A stretch of 29,516 nt of DNA from a virus: positions 1 to 29,516 of IMG/VR virus record IMGVR_UViG_3300028837_001285. One strand, written 5' to 3'. Below the pieces are notes generated by a model that was not told the origin of the DNA, made no database searches, and was given only the letters and a program-made list of their open reading frames with translations. The position numbers were made by a program, and so were the translations under genes. This document shows positions 1 through 7,665 of the stretch, piece after piece. Numbering within the stretch: position 1 is the stretch's first letter; the number at the start of each line of letters is the position of its first letter.

Positions 1-85
1 GGGGGGGGGAGGGTATCCGAGTGTGTTTTATTTGTTAAGAATTATTTATATAGCCCCCAAACACTAAAAAACACAAATTACGCAA
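1..85. other. Window end with G-run and short leader; no gene seen
   Basis: The first nine bases are all G, followed by an AT-rich leader up to the first start codon at 86. The G-run is unlike the rest of this AT-rich window and may be an assembly or sequencing artefact at a contig end. I see no convincing promoter here: the TTGTTA and TATATA hexamers are only about 10 bases apart. Confidence 0.5.
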
Positions 86-409
86 ATGAAGTGTTTAAAT
101 TGTAAAATTGAACTAAAACAAATTAAAGGTAAAAAGCCCCGTTTGTTTTGTGATGATGCTTGTAGGAAAGCTCATAGCAGAGGTTTAAAAGCGGACATCA
201 AAAGCGGACAAATCAAAAGCGGACATTCAAATACGGACACGATTTCTTTAAAAACGGACAAACCAGAAAAAGACACCTCAAAATATGAAATAGCAGGCCG
301 TTCCTGGAAGAAGAAAGGCAAGACAGAACCTATGTATTATTGCGGTAGGCATCAGGAACATTGTAAGTCATATTGTCTTGTTATGTGTGATAATTGTAAG
401 CATTTATGA
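86..409 (+). CDS. Zinc-finger protein in small-terminase position
   Basis: A 107-residue basic, Cys-rich protein of unproven function. The N-terminus has CLNC (residues 3-6) and a second Cys pair in FCDDACRKAHSR, forming a likely treble-clef/zinc-ribbon. The C-terminus has further Cys/His pairs (YYCGRHQEHC and CDNC). The middle is low-complexity, with KSGQ and KSGH repeats. It ends in an ATGA overlap with the large terminase start, so the two are translationally coupled. Small Cys-rich proteins with such repeats are found just before terminases in other phages, as I recall the family; a DNA-recognition or small-terminase role is inferred from position. The repeats within the gene act at DNA level (see the iteron entry). 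No Shine-Dalgarno precedes the ATG. Confidence 0.7.
   Translation: MKCLNCKIELKQIKGKKPRLFCDDACRKAHSRGLKADIKSGQIKSGHSNTDTISLKTDKPEKDTSKYEIAGRSWKKKGKTEPMYYCGRHQEHCKSYCLVMCDNCKHL
187..260. repeat. CGGACA iterons, candidate packaging site
   Basis: The hexamer CGGACA occurs five times at 192, 205, 220, 234 and 255. The first three lie in the identical 11-mer AAAAGCGGACA (187-197, 200-210, 215-225). Spacings of 13, 15, 14 and 21 bases are not all multiples of three, so the repeats fall in more than one reading frame and give different peptides (KADI, KSGQ, KSGH, TDT, KTDK). That points to selection on DNA, not protein. Location inside the gene before the large terminase fits a pac-type site, but this is inference. 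Confidence 0.6.
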
Positions 410-1725
410 AAGATTCAACATTACAGGATAAAATAAAGTGGTATCCTCATATTAACCAGCAAAAGATATTGAAGTGTAAAAACCAGGATATAGTGATATG
501 TGCTGGACGGAGGTTTGGAAAGAGTGCTATTTGTGCTTATATAGCCCTTAAAACCATTTTAGAGGCTGATATGGCAGGAAAACCAGTTAAGATATGGATA
601 GTTGCCCCTACATATGATTTGGCTGATAAGGTGTTTGAATATCTGGCAAGGTGGTTTATGAGGGTTTGTCCGAGTCAGGCAAAAGGAGTTTCCTTTCGGG
701 TTCCGCAGGTATTGAAGACGGCTAAAGGGAGTTTTACTAAGGGCAAGTCGGCTGATAGTCCAAATGCTTTATTGGGTGAGGGATTACACCTTTTGATTAT
801 TGACGAGTGTTCCAGAATACAAAGGGATGTTTATGATACTTATTTGTATCCGACTACTACTTCGGAAAAGAATTGCCGCAGATTCTTTATTTCAACCCCT
901 TTTGGAAAGAATTGGTTTTGGGAAAAGTGGAAGATAGCTAATGAGGAAGGGGGTGCGTTTCATTTCACAACCAGAGATAATCCTACTTTGCCAGATGTTG
1001 ATAAAATAATGGAGGATGCAAAAAGAACTCTTCCAGCAGACATTTATTCTCAGGAATTTTTAGCGCAGTTTAAAGAAGGAGCTGGAACGGTTTTCAGAAA
1101 TGTTGATAACTGTATATCGCAGGATTTAGACGGAAAAACGCCTCCAGTTGTCGGACATCGTTATTATATGGGTCTTGATTTGGCGAAAATGAGGGATTTT
1201 ACCGTTATCACGATAATTGATAAGAGTTCCCACGATTTGGTTTATTTTGACAGGTTTCAGAAGGTTCCCTATACTTTGATTAAAGACAGGGTTAGGATAG
1301 CGGCTAAAAAATACAACAATCCCAAGATTATAATTGATTCAATAAATGTTGGAGGTTCTGTGGCTGATGAGTTAAGGGCTATGGGATTAAATATAAAGGA
1401 GTTTAAATCAGAGGGAACAATATCAAAGGACTGGAAAAAGAGGGGAACCAAAACCCAACTAATAGAAAAACTGGCTATGCTGTTGGAGGAACATTCAATC
1501 AACCTTCCTTATATACCAACTTTAATAGAGGAGCTTAAGTCGTTTAGTTATGTGTTGTCGGAATCAGGAAATATGAAATATTCAGCTCCTACTGGATTAC
1601 ATGACGATTGTGTTGATTCACTGGCGTTAGCCGTCTGGATGCTTCACGGCAAAATAAAACAAAAAAATATATTATTAAAAAGGTCAATTACATCAAATAA
1701 TAAAAATAAATTTGAATATGAATAA
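406..1725 (+). CDS. terL: Terminase large subunit
   Basis: The 439-residue DNA-packaging motor and nuclease. An N-terminal ATPase has Walker A AGRRFGKS (residues 33-40) and Walker B LLIIDE (129-134). The C-terminal RNase H-like nuclease shows three acidic clusters: GLDLAKMRDF, IIIDS and the terminal HDDCVDSLALAVW. Length and motif order are normal for a complete TerL. Translation is coupled to the upstream zinc-finger gene through ATGA, and the end overlaps the next small ORF by 8 bases. It would dock on the portal encoded at 1959 and cut and pump the concatemer into proheads. I did not assign a packaging type (pac or cos). Confidence 0.96.
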   Translation: MKDSTLQDKIKWYPHINQQKILKCKNQDIVICAGRRFGKSAICAYIALKTILEADMAGKPVKIWIVAPTYDLADKVFEYLARWFMRVCPSQAKGVSFRVPQVLKTAKGSFTKGKSADSPNALLGEGLHLLIIDECSRIQRDVYDTYLYPTTTSEKNCRRFFISTPFGKNWFWEKWKIANEEGGAFHFTTRDNPTLPDVDKIMEDAKRTLPADIYSQEFLAQFKEGAGTVFRNVDNCISQDLDGKTPPVVGHRYYMGLDLAKMRDFTVITIIDKSSHDLVYFDRFQKVPYTLIKDRVRIAAKKYNNPKIIIDSINVGGSVADELRAMGLNIKEFKSEGTISKDWKKRGTKTQLIEKLAMLLEEHSINLPYIPTLIEELKSFSYVLSESGNMKYSAPTGLHDDCVDSLALAVWMLHGKIKQKNILLKRSITSNNKNKFEYE

Positions 1726-1864
1726 AAAAAAGAAAACAAACAAAAACGAACTCAAAGAGCTTTTATTAAAAAGGGCTTATAATATATTTGAGCAGGTTCC
1801 GAGGGGCGGCATTATCATCTCCGAACTTGATAAATTAGTTGAAGAAATTAATAAGTTAAAATAA
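1718..1864 (+). CDS. Small basic protein between terL and portal
   Basis: A 48-residue ORF beginning MNKKKKTNKNE and ending EEINKLK. It is Lys-rich at the N-terminus with a predicted helical second half (ELDKLVEEINKLK). The start overlaps the terminase stop by 8 bases, and its stop shares bases with the next ATG (TAATG), so it fits a run of coupled small genes. I do not recognise a family. Coding status rests on the two precise overlaps and on filling an otherwise empty gap in a packed operon. Confidence 0.6.
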   Translation: MNKKKKTNKNELKELLLKRAYNIFEQVPRGGIIISELDKLVEEINKLK

Positions 1865-1962
1865 TGCCTTTCAAAAAAAGAGGAAAGTATTATTATCATA
1901 AAGGTAGAAAATACACGGCTAAACAGGTCCGTGCTTATTACGCTGCCAAAGGACAAAGATGA
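1864..1962 (+). CDS. Very small Arg/Lys/Tyr-rich protein
   Basis: A 32-residue ORF starting MPFKKRGKYYYHKGRKY and ending YYAAKGQR. It is strongly basic and aromatic. It starts in a TAATG overlap with the gene before and ends in an ATGA overlap with the portal gene, so ribosomes could pass straight from terminase to portal through it. The composition fits a nucleic-acid-binding peptide, but no family is recognised. It could also be only a coupling peptide. Confidence 0.55.
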   Translation: MPFKKRGKYYYHKGRKYTAKQVRAYYAAKGQR

Positions 1963-3716
1963 CGGAAGTAACAATAGATAAAATAATATTAGGGGAAATA
2001 AAGGATTTTCAAAACAAGGATATAGTTATTGTTGAGGGTTTTAATTTCAACCAAATTGAAACTATTAAGAATATTTATCTTAAATACAATTCAAGGTTTA
2101 AGGACGGACAGATTGACACAGATGGAAACAGAAAGTATTTCTTCAATATAAATAAAAATCCCTGTAAGGTAACCTCAAAGGCGATAGATTTTGACACCAA
2201 GGACATTAATATCCAGACAGCATCTGGAGGAGACCAGTTAAAAACCTGGTATTTTGAAAGGGATTTAAAGTTCTGGATGAAAGACCAGGGCTTTGGTAAA
2301 GTGTTAAACCGAATATTCAGCGAATTGCCGATATTCGGTTCTGTTGTTTTAAAAGTAATAGAGGGCAAGCCGTATTTTGTTGATTTAAGGAATTTTGTGG
2401 TTGAACAATCTGCTGATTCTTTAGAACAGGCAAACTATGTAACCGAGGTTCATCATTATACCCCGAGGGAATATAAGAAATGGGCTGATAAGTTTGGTTG
2501 GAATAATACGGAAAAGATAATGGAATTGCACAGCGAAACAAAAAAACCGTATATTACCGTTTTTGAAAGATACGGAGAGGATTTGGACGGGAAATACAAA
2601 AGAATATTTGCCGCCAGTATAGGAAGCAAGAAAAGAGACGAATTTACTGATTACGGAACAGAAAAAGCCGAGGTTATAAAAACGGACATAGTTGAAAATC
2701 ATCCTTATTGGGAATTTCATCTGGAGAAAATATCAGGAAGGTGGCTGGGAGTTGGAATAGTTGAAGTGTTGCTTGACCCTCAAGTTCGCCAAAACGAATT
2801 AGCCAATCAGTTAGCCAAAGCCACTTATTATGCTTCTTTACATGTTTGGCAAAGTCAAGACCCAGAGGTTAATGTTAATATTCAATCAGAGGTAAAAAGC
2901 GGACAGATTTTAACTTCCGATTTCCCGATTTCACCGATAGATATGACCGAAAGAAATCTGTCTTATTTCGCCCAAGAGGTTAATAAATGGATTACAAATA
3001 GGGATGAATTAACATTTAGTTATGATGTAGTTCAAGGTGAACGATTGCCAGCTGGAACACCATTGGGTTCAGCTCAACTGGCTGCGACAATGGCTGGTTC
3101 TTATTTTGACCAGATAAGGGAAAATATAGGTTTGGACATTAAGGAATTTTTATACAAAGTAATAATTCCTCAATTTAAAAAGGAAAATAAAAGTGAACAT
3201 ATTTTACGGTTAGTCGGGGAGGATTTGGAAACAGTTCGCAATATGATGATTAATCAGAAAGCAAACAATTCCTTATTTGAATTTTTGGCGAGAAATAAGA
3301 AATTTCCAACTCAGGACCAATATGATATAATGAAAACCGCTATTTCAGAAAGAGTGAATCAGGGAAAAGAGCAGTTAATTGATATTCCAGATAAATTTTA
3401 TGATAATATTAAGTATAAAATAGACATAATAATTACTGGAGAACAAAAAGACACCAGAGTAACCTCTGCGACCAAACAGGCAATACTTCAGGCTATAACT
3501 GTTGACCCGACAATTCTTCAAGACCCAGCAAGAAGAAAGTTATTATTCAGTATGGCTGAGGATGCTGGAATTAATATGAATGATTTTGTTCCGACTGAAC
3601 AACCTTCAGTTGAAGGATTAGCTGAAAGAATTGCCCCGAAACAGGGAGGAGGAGGGGTATCAAAACCAGCGATTCCAGTTGTTCCCACTCAGGGAAAAAC
3701 TGAAGCAACATTATGA
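1959..3716 (+). CDS. Portal protein
   Basis: A 585-residue protein assigned as the dodecameric portal from its place between large terminase and scaffold/capsid, its length, and content typical of portals: a mixed N-terminal domain with LPIFGSVVLKVIEG and PYFVDLRNFVVE, then a helical core. A Pro/Gln/Gly-rich C-terminus (QGGGGVSKPAIPVVPTQG) is consistent with a flexible end. No catalytic motif is expected. The ATGA at its start couples it to the preceding 32-residue ORF, and an ATGA at its end couples it to the next. It would form the prohead vertex, bind TerL, and later bind the adaptor at 18200, which is unusually far away because of the inserted cassette. Confidence 0.85.
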   Translation: MTEVTIDKIILGEIKDFQNKDIVIVEGFNFNQIETIKNIYLKYNSRFKDGQIDTDGNRKYFFNINKNPCKVTSKAIDFDTKDINIQTASGGDQLKTWYFERDLKFWMKDQGFGKVLNRIFSELPIFGSVVLKVIEGKPYFVDLRNFVVEQSADSLEQANYVTEVHHYTPREYKKWADKFGWNNTEKIMELHSETKKPYITVFERYGEDLDGKYKRIFAASIGSKKRDEFTDYGTEKAEVIKTDIVENHPYWEFHLEKISGRWLGVGIVEVLLDPQVRQNELANQLAKATYYASLHVWQSQDPEVNVNIQSEVKSGQILTSDFPISPIDMTERNLSYFAQEVNKWITNRDELTFSYDVVQGERLPAGTPLGSAQLAATMAGSYFDQIRENIGLDIKEFLYKVIIPQFKKENKSEHILRLVGEDLETVRNMMINQKANNSLFEFLARNKKFPTQDQYDIMKTAISERVNQGKEQLIDIPDKFYDNIKYKIDIIITGEQKDTRVTSATKQAILQAITVDPTILQDPARRKLLFSMAEDAGINMNDFVPTEQPSVEGLAERIAPKQGGGGVSKPAIPVVPTQGKTEATL

Positions 3717-3946
3717 ATAAAGAATCAAGGGATAAATTATTAAAAGGATTGGCTACCGATAGAAATATCGGTATGGCTATTAGAGATTTTTTAGAGGAAA
3801 AAATTAGAGAGTTTAATAATATTGATGATGTTCAAAGCTGGGAAGAATTATTAGGAAAACAAGAGGCTACCAAAAAATTAAAAGAAATATTAAGGAAATT
3901 TACACCAAAACAAGAACCTGAAGTTCAAAAAACTAATTATGATTAA
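3713..3946 (+). CDS. Small acidic/helical protein after portal
   Basis: A 77-residue protein, predicted largely helical and rich in Lys and Glu (for example FLEEKIREFNNIDDVQ and KKLKEILRKF). It starts in the ATGA overlap with the portal stop. I recognise no family. Its place between portal and scaffold makes a head-assembly role plausible, and nothing in the sequence shows an enzyme. It ends in TAATG, where an 18-codon ORF follows. Confidence 0.65.
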   Translation: MNKESRDKLLKGLATDRNIGMAIRDFLEEKIREFNNIDDVQSWEELLGKQEATKKLKEILRKFTPKQEPEVQKTNYD

Positions 3947-4002
3947 TGGTTATGCTTCCAATAAAAAGCACTAAAAGGTCGTTAATCCATAGACGAATAT
4001 AA
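3946..4002 (+). CDS. Possible 18-residue coupling peptide
   Basis: A short ORF starting in a TAATG overlap with the stop of the gene before and ending four bases before the scaffold start. The peptide ends KRSLIHRRI, resembling a KRSLIKRYK segment in the unrelated gene at 5800. There is no evidence beyond position, so it may be untranslated spacer. Confidence 0.25.
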   Translation: MVMLPIKSTKRSLIHRRI

Positions 4003-4006
4003 AATT

Positions 4007-4705
4007 ATGGTAGAAAACAAAACTGAGGAAACCGAAGCCAACCCAGGAGAGGAAACTCCTGAAAATCCGCTAGAACCACAGGAACCAACGGAGCCCGAGC
4101 AGGAAACTGCCAAACCCGAGGAACCTGAGGAACCAACGGAACCTTCTGAAATAAATCCTACTTTAAGGGATGCTAAGAAGGAAGAAATCAAAAGTCCTGA
4201 AGAACAATATTCTGAAAGGGAAAGACGCTATTATGCTCGCATGAAAGCAGCAGAAGAAGAAGCCAAAAAAGTTAAAGCGACTTTAAATGAGCTTAAAAAA
4301 CCTCAATCTGAGATAGACGCTATTTTAGAGATTCAATATGCCACAAAGGATTTGGATCCTGCTGAAATAGAGGAACTTAAGATGAGGTCTTCTGCTACAA
4401 GTCAATCTCTTACAGAAGCTCGTAAAGATAGCAATTTTGTTCTTTGGCAAAAAGCATATAGGGAAAAGGTTGAAAAAGAAAGAACACCTCTTCCTTCAGG
4501 GAGACAACCCGAAGAAGATAAACCTATGACAATACAGGAGAGATTAAATAAAGCAAGAAGAATTGTAGAGAAGAAAGAAGGAGAATTAGTTGATGATAGA
4601 TTAAGAGAAGAAATGAAAGAAAAAGAGGAAATCCTAAAAAAATCAGGATTATATAAAGAAGATAGGTATCGTAAATCAAAGGTTGATTTTTTAGCCCAGA
4701 AGTAG
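4007..4705 (+). CDS. Head scaffolding protein
   Basis: A 232-residue, highly charged protein directly before the capsid gene, which is the usual place for a scaffold. Residues 1-55 are an acidic Pro/Glu/Thr tract (PEEPEEPTEP and similar). The remainder is predicted coiled coil (YYARMKAAEEEAKKVKATL; RLNKARRIVEKKEGELVDD), ending in a basic tail (RYRKSKVDFLAQK) that could contact the capsid protein. Composition, order and size match P22/HK97-type scaffolds. No protease motif is visible, so prohead maturation by an encoded protease is not supported here. Confidence 0.8.
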   Translation: MVENKTEETEANPGEETPENPLEPQEPTEPEQETAKPEEPEEPTEPSEINPTLRDAKKEEIKSPEEQYSERERRYYARMKAAEEEAKKVKATLNELKKPQSEIDAILEIQYATKDLDPAEIEELKMRSSATSQSLTEARKDSNFVLWQKAYREKVEKERTPLPSGRQPEEDKPMTIQERLNKARRIVEKKEGELVDDRLREEMKEKEEILKKSGLYKEDRYRKSKVDFLAQK

Positions 4706-4714
4706 AGGTTAAAT

Positions 4715-5662
4715 ATGACTCAGGTAGTCAGTGATGACGTTTCCGCTATTCAACCTGAATTGTGGAGCACAATGGTTCAAGTTCCATTGTACAAAAGATT
4801 AGTAGCTCTTGATGTAGCAAATTTGAGGTTTTCAGATACAGTTAAGAATGCTGATATAATTCATATTCCATATTTTGGAAGTTTATCAGCTCAAACTTAT
4901 ACTCCAGGAACAACTCTTTCTGCTACAAATCAAGAATGGGATTACGATACATTAACTGTTTCAACTTACAAGCACTGTACTGTTTATGTTGATAATCCAG
5001 AAGCATTGACAGTTAATATTGACCAGGCAAGAGAATTAGCAGGTGAAGCCGCATATCAGCTTGCTAATGCAATTGACACTGATGTTTTGTCTCAGATTAC
5101 TGGTGCACACGGATTTACTTGTGCAGATGCTGAAGATTTACAAGGAGGAACAAATTTAAGACCAGTTTCAGCTGGTTCAGCAGCCATAATTAATATTTTT
5201 ACAAACGCGAGAAAAGTATTAAGACAAGGCAATGTTGAAGAAGATGGAAACTGGTGTGCTATCGTAACACCTCAAATTGCTCAGTATATTGAAGTAAAAG
5301 CTGCTAATGTTGGATATAATGTAGCTGACGCTACTTTAAGGAACGGTTATGCTGGAGATTTTCTTGGTTTCCAAGTATATATTTCCAATAATCTTCCTTC
5401 AGGTAAATGTTCTGCTATTGCTCCTACTGCTAAGAGTGGAGTGGGAACTGGTCCTGTATCTGCTACATCTTGTAAGAGTATTTACTTTGGTAGAAAAGGA
5501 ACTATTGATGTAATTTTGATGAAAGCACCAGCTCTTGAAATCAGGCAAAAGAGCGATATGATTGGTTCTAACTTTATTACATGGACCGTATATGGTCAGG
5601 GAGTTCTTACCAAGAATCAAAGCAGAGGCAGAAATGTACCCGTACAATCAGGTTATTACTAA
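4715..5662 (+). CDS. Major capsid protein, HK97 fold
   Basis: A 315-residue protein assigned by position after the scaffold and by typical capsid content: QPELWSTMVQVPLYKRLVA at the N-terminus, the IHIPYFGSLSAQTYTPG segment, an E-loop/P-domain-like middle (ELAGEAAYQLANAIDTDVL), and GDFLGFQVYISNNLP near residue 220. It has one of the few clear ribosome sites among the structural genes: AGAGG seven bases before the ATG, fitting high expression. No N-terminal protease-cleaved delta domain is evident. The stop is followed within six bases by the structured RNA element at 5668-5728. Confidence 0.9.
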   Translation: MTQVVSDDVSAIQPELWSTMVQVPLYKRLVALDVANLRFSDTVKNADIIHIPYFGSLSAQTYTPGTTLSATNQEWDYDTLTVSTYKHCTVYVDNPEALTVNIDQARELAGEAAYQLANAIDTDVLSQITGAHGFTCADAEDLQGGTNLRPVSAGSAAIINIFTNARKVLRQGNVEEDGNWCAIVTPQIAQYIEVKAANVGYNVADATLRNGYAGDFLGFQVYISNNLPSGKCSAIAPTAKSGVGTGPVSATSCKSIYFGRKGTIDVILMKAPALEIRQKSDMIGSNFITWTVYGQGVLTKNQSRGRNVPVQSGYY

Positions 5663-5667
5663 TTTTT

Positions 5668-5728
5668 AGTCGTTTATATCAGGCATTTACCTTTCGCACG
5701 ATGCCTGATATGGCGAAAGGAAGCGACT
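5668..5728 (+). promoter_or_regulatory. Bistable RNA/inverted-repeat element after capsid gene
   Basis: Three interlocked inverted repeats fill 61 bases. Stem A pairs 5668-5675 with 5721-5728 (8 bp, one G-U). Stem B pairs ATATCAGGCAT (5676-5686) with 5701-5711, 11 bp perfect. Stem C pairs CCTTTCGC (5690-5697) with 5713-5720, 8 bp perfect. Arm order is A-B-C-B'-C'-A'. B and C cross; with only one base between B' and C' they cannot both form fully, so the element has two exclusive folds inside stem A, or a partial pseudoknot. There is no T-run, so it is not an intrinsic terminator. Function unknown. Confidence 0.7.
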
Positions 5729-5729
5729 T

Positions 5730-5822
5730 ATGATTAAAAAAGAAATCAAGAAGTGTATTCTCTTATGTCCAAATTGCCATACTATAATTCACTTAACAAA
5801 TGATTATGAAAAAGAAAATTAA
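5730..5822 (+). pseudogene. HNH endonuclease C-terminal remnant
   Basis: A 30-residue ORF containing KKEIKKCILLCPNCHTIIHL. This is the usual C-terminal signature of an HNH nuclease family (the second Cys pair and final His of the zinc/HNH unit), but the first Cys pair and the catalytic His-His region are absent. It starts at the ATG directly after the inverted-repeat element. I read it as the remaining end of a homing endonuclease. A stand-alone zinc peptide is the alternative. Confidence 0.6.
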
Positions 5823-6036
5823 AAACTTAATAAAAAAACCTAACTTTATTAGATGGAAAGCCAAAAGGTCATTAATCAAAAGATATAAATACTTGCTTGA
5901 AGTTAATAAGATTTTAGAGGAATATATCACTACAAAAATCATAGGTGGTGATAAGAATCGTAGAGATGAATTGTTAAAAAAGCAAAAAGAAAGTGAGGAA
6001 ATGGAAAATATGATAAACTTCTTTAAAAAAGTATGA
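5800..6036 (+). CDS. Small basic helical protein, unknown
   Basis: A 78-residue Lys-rich protein (ATG at 5800; a second in-frame ATG at 5806). Predicted helices cover most of it ([40 protein letters not shown]). It overlaps the HNH remnant by 23 bases at its start and the full HNH gene by ATGA at its end, so it belongs to the same small mobile-type region behind the capsid gene. No family is recognised. Confidence 0.6.
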   Translation: MIMKKKIKNLIKKPNFIRWKAKRSLIKRYKYLLEVNKILEEYITTKIIGGDKNRRDELLKKQKESEEMENMINFFKKV

Positions 6037-6557
6037 AAGGTTGGGCAAGAGGATTAACAAAAGAAACAGATGAAAGGGTTAAGAGAATGAGTGAATCGTT
6101 AAAAGGAAGAAAACCTCCAAAAACTGCTTTTAAGAAAGGAGAAAGATTAGGAAAAGAGCATCCTAATTGGAAAGGTGGAAAATCAAAGTGTAAAAAATGT
6201 GAAAAAGTATTAAGTATAAGAAATTTAAAAACTGGTTTTTGTAAAAAATGTTTATTGAATGGTAGAAAACTTTCAAAAGAAACAAAAAGAAAAATTAGTT
6301 TATCTAATGGTGGAACAGGAATGTCTTTTATGAGTAAAAAAAGATATTATCATCTAAGAGATAAAAAATATATGAATTGGAGAAGTAAGGTTTTTGAACG
6401 AGATAATTGGACTTGTCAAACTTGTGGATTAAGAGGCAGTTATTTAGAGGCACATCATATTAAGGGATGGGCTAAATATCCAAAAATAAGATATGAGATT
6501 GAGAATGGGGTTACTCTTTGTGTAGAGTGCCACAGATTAATCCGTAAGAAAAATTAA
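6033..6557 (+). CDS. HNH homing endonuclease with NUMOD3-type motifs
   Basis: A 174-residue protein. The N-terminus ([13 protein letters not shown]) and a second copy near residue 85 ([14 protein letters not shown]) match NUMOD3-like DNA-binding modules of homing endonucleases. Between them is a zinc ribbon (CKKCEK...CKKC). The C-terminal HNH domain has CQTCG, the catalytic AHHIKGW, an Asn in EIENGVTLC, and LCVECH, so all metal ligands and catalytic residues appear present. It is a free-standing enzyme that would nick or cut DNA at a specific site and spread itself. It lies between the capsid gene and the sugar/phosphonate cassette, at the insertion border. ATGA couples it to the gene before. 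Confidence 0.88.
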   Translation: MKGWARGLTKETDERVKRMSESLKGRKPPKTAFKKGERLGKEHPNWKGGKSKCKKCEKVLSIRNLKTGFCKKCLLNGRKLSKETKRKISLSNGGTGMSFMSKKRYYHLRDKKYMNWRSKVFERDNWTCQTCGLRGSYLEAHHIKGWAKYPKIRYEIENGVTLCVECHRLIRKKN

Positions 6558-6582
6558 AATAGAATTTTTATTAGATACACCA

Positions 6583-7665
6583 ATGGCTTGGCAATCTGGT
6601 ATTTGGTATCACAGAAATGAAATGCCAGCACAAGCCCTTAAAAAAAGAGGACATGGAATAAAACATGTCGCTATTGGAAAAGAAATGCCAGATGAATATC
6701 TTGATTATCCAGATACGGTTATATTCGGAAGGACATATCCACAGGCATTTGACCCAGTTTCCTTGATGAAAGATTTTAAGAAACGGGGAAAAAGAGTTCT
6801 TTATGATATGGATGATGATTTCTGGTCTGTTAGTAAGGATAATCCTTCGTTGATAGTTTCTAATGCCTTTAAGGACCAGTATGAATCACTCATAAAGGAA
6901 TGTGATGCGATTATAACCCCAAGCAATATACTGGCTAAGAAGTTTAAGAAATTAGCCAAAAAACCAGTATTTATTTGTCCTAATGGAGTTAATCTTGATA
7001 TTTATAGGGAAAGACCTCATCAGATGAATAAATTGGTGATCGGATATAGCGGGGCGGCATCTCATTGGAAAGATTTAAGTATAATAGCCGAAGCAATAGA
7101 AAAACTTAGCAATGATTATGATTTTTTCTTTTCACTTTATGGAATGGTTGGAGAATCAATAGAAGCAGCAATGTATTTTTATAAGAAAATGCTTGATAGC
7201 GGTTTTCAACCAGAGAAGAACGAATACTTTAGAAGTGCCTTAGATTTTTATTCTCAACTTAAGAATGTTAAAATGCTTCATGTTCCGTTTCATCCGCCAG
7301 AAATTCATCCGAGTATATTAAGCAGAGCTGACTTTGATATAGGATTAGCACCGTTAGAAGATACAGAATTTAATCGCGGAAAATCCTGTATTAAGTTTTA
7401 TGAATATGCGGCAGTTGGAGCAGTTACTCTTGCTTCAGATATTGAACCTTATAAATCAGAAGTAAGTTATAGGGCTAAGAATACCGCAAAGGACTGGTAT
7501 AAAAAAATTCAGAAGTTAATAGAAGATGAAGAATTTAGAAAAAAACTATTAAAACAACAGCAAGATTATGTAAAGGAAAACAGAAGCTGGGATAAGGTTG
7601 CTATTGATTGGGAATTGGCTTGTCAAAGACCTGGAGGTTTAGAAGTTCTTAATCAAAAAAGATAA
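6583..7665 (+). CDS. GT-B glycosyltransferase (GT4-like)
   Basis: A 360-residue glycosyltransferase using a nucleotide sugar. It shows a Rossmann N-terminal domain with LYDMDDDFW and ITPSNILAKKF, the inter-domain PNGVNLDIY, and the C-terminal donor-binding segment CIKFYEYAAVGAVTLASDIEPY, typical of GT4-like enzymes. The ATG at 6583 is the first in frame, but ten in-frame codons upstream read [10 protein letters not shown], which looks like the missing first beta strand. An ATT at 6553, overlapping the HNH stop, may be the true start. It is the first gene of the cassette and would add a sugar to the glycan that the LicD enzymes could later decorate. Donor and acceptor unknown. Confidence 0.85.
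   Translation: MAWQSGIWYHRNEMPAQALKKRGHGIKHVAIGKEMPDEYLDYPDTVIFGRTYPQAFDPVSLMKDFKKRGKRVLYDMDDDFWSVSKDNPSLIVSNAFKDQYESLIKECDAIITPSNILAKKFKKLAKKPVFICPNGVNLDIYRERPHQMNKLVIGYSGAASHWKDLSIIAEAIEKLSNDYDFFFSLYGMVGESIEAAMYFYKKMLDSGFQPEKNEYFRSALDFYSQLKNVKMLHVPFHPPEIHPSILSRADFDIGLAPLEDTEFNRGKSCIKFYEYAAVGAVTLASDIEPYKSEVSYRAKNTAKDWYKKIQKLIEDEEFRKKLLKQQQDYVKENRSWDKVAIDWELACQRPGGLEVLNQKR

Noticed and set aside
1-10. G homopolymer as a biological end or cohesive terminus
   Set aside because: A pure G-run at a contig edge in AT-rich DNA is more easily explained by sequencing chemistry or assembly.
1269-1502. Minus-strand ORFs here and elsewhere in the window
   Set aside because: All lie wholly inside or over well-supported + strand genes, show hydrophobic low-complexity products and have no upstream signals.
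5668-5728. Full H-type pseudoknot with stems B and C together
   Set aside because: Only one base (5712) links the end of the 11-bp stem B to stem C; this cannot span the helix, so only alternative or partial pairing is claimed.
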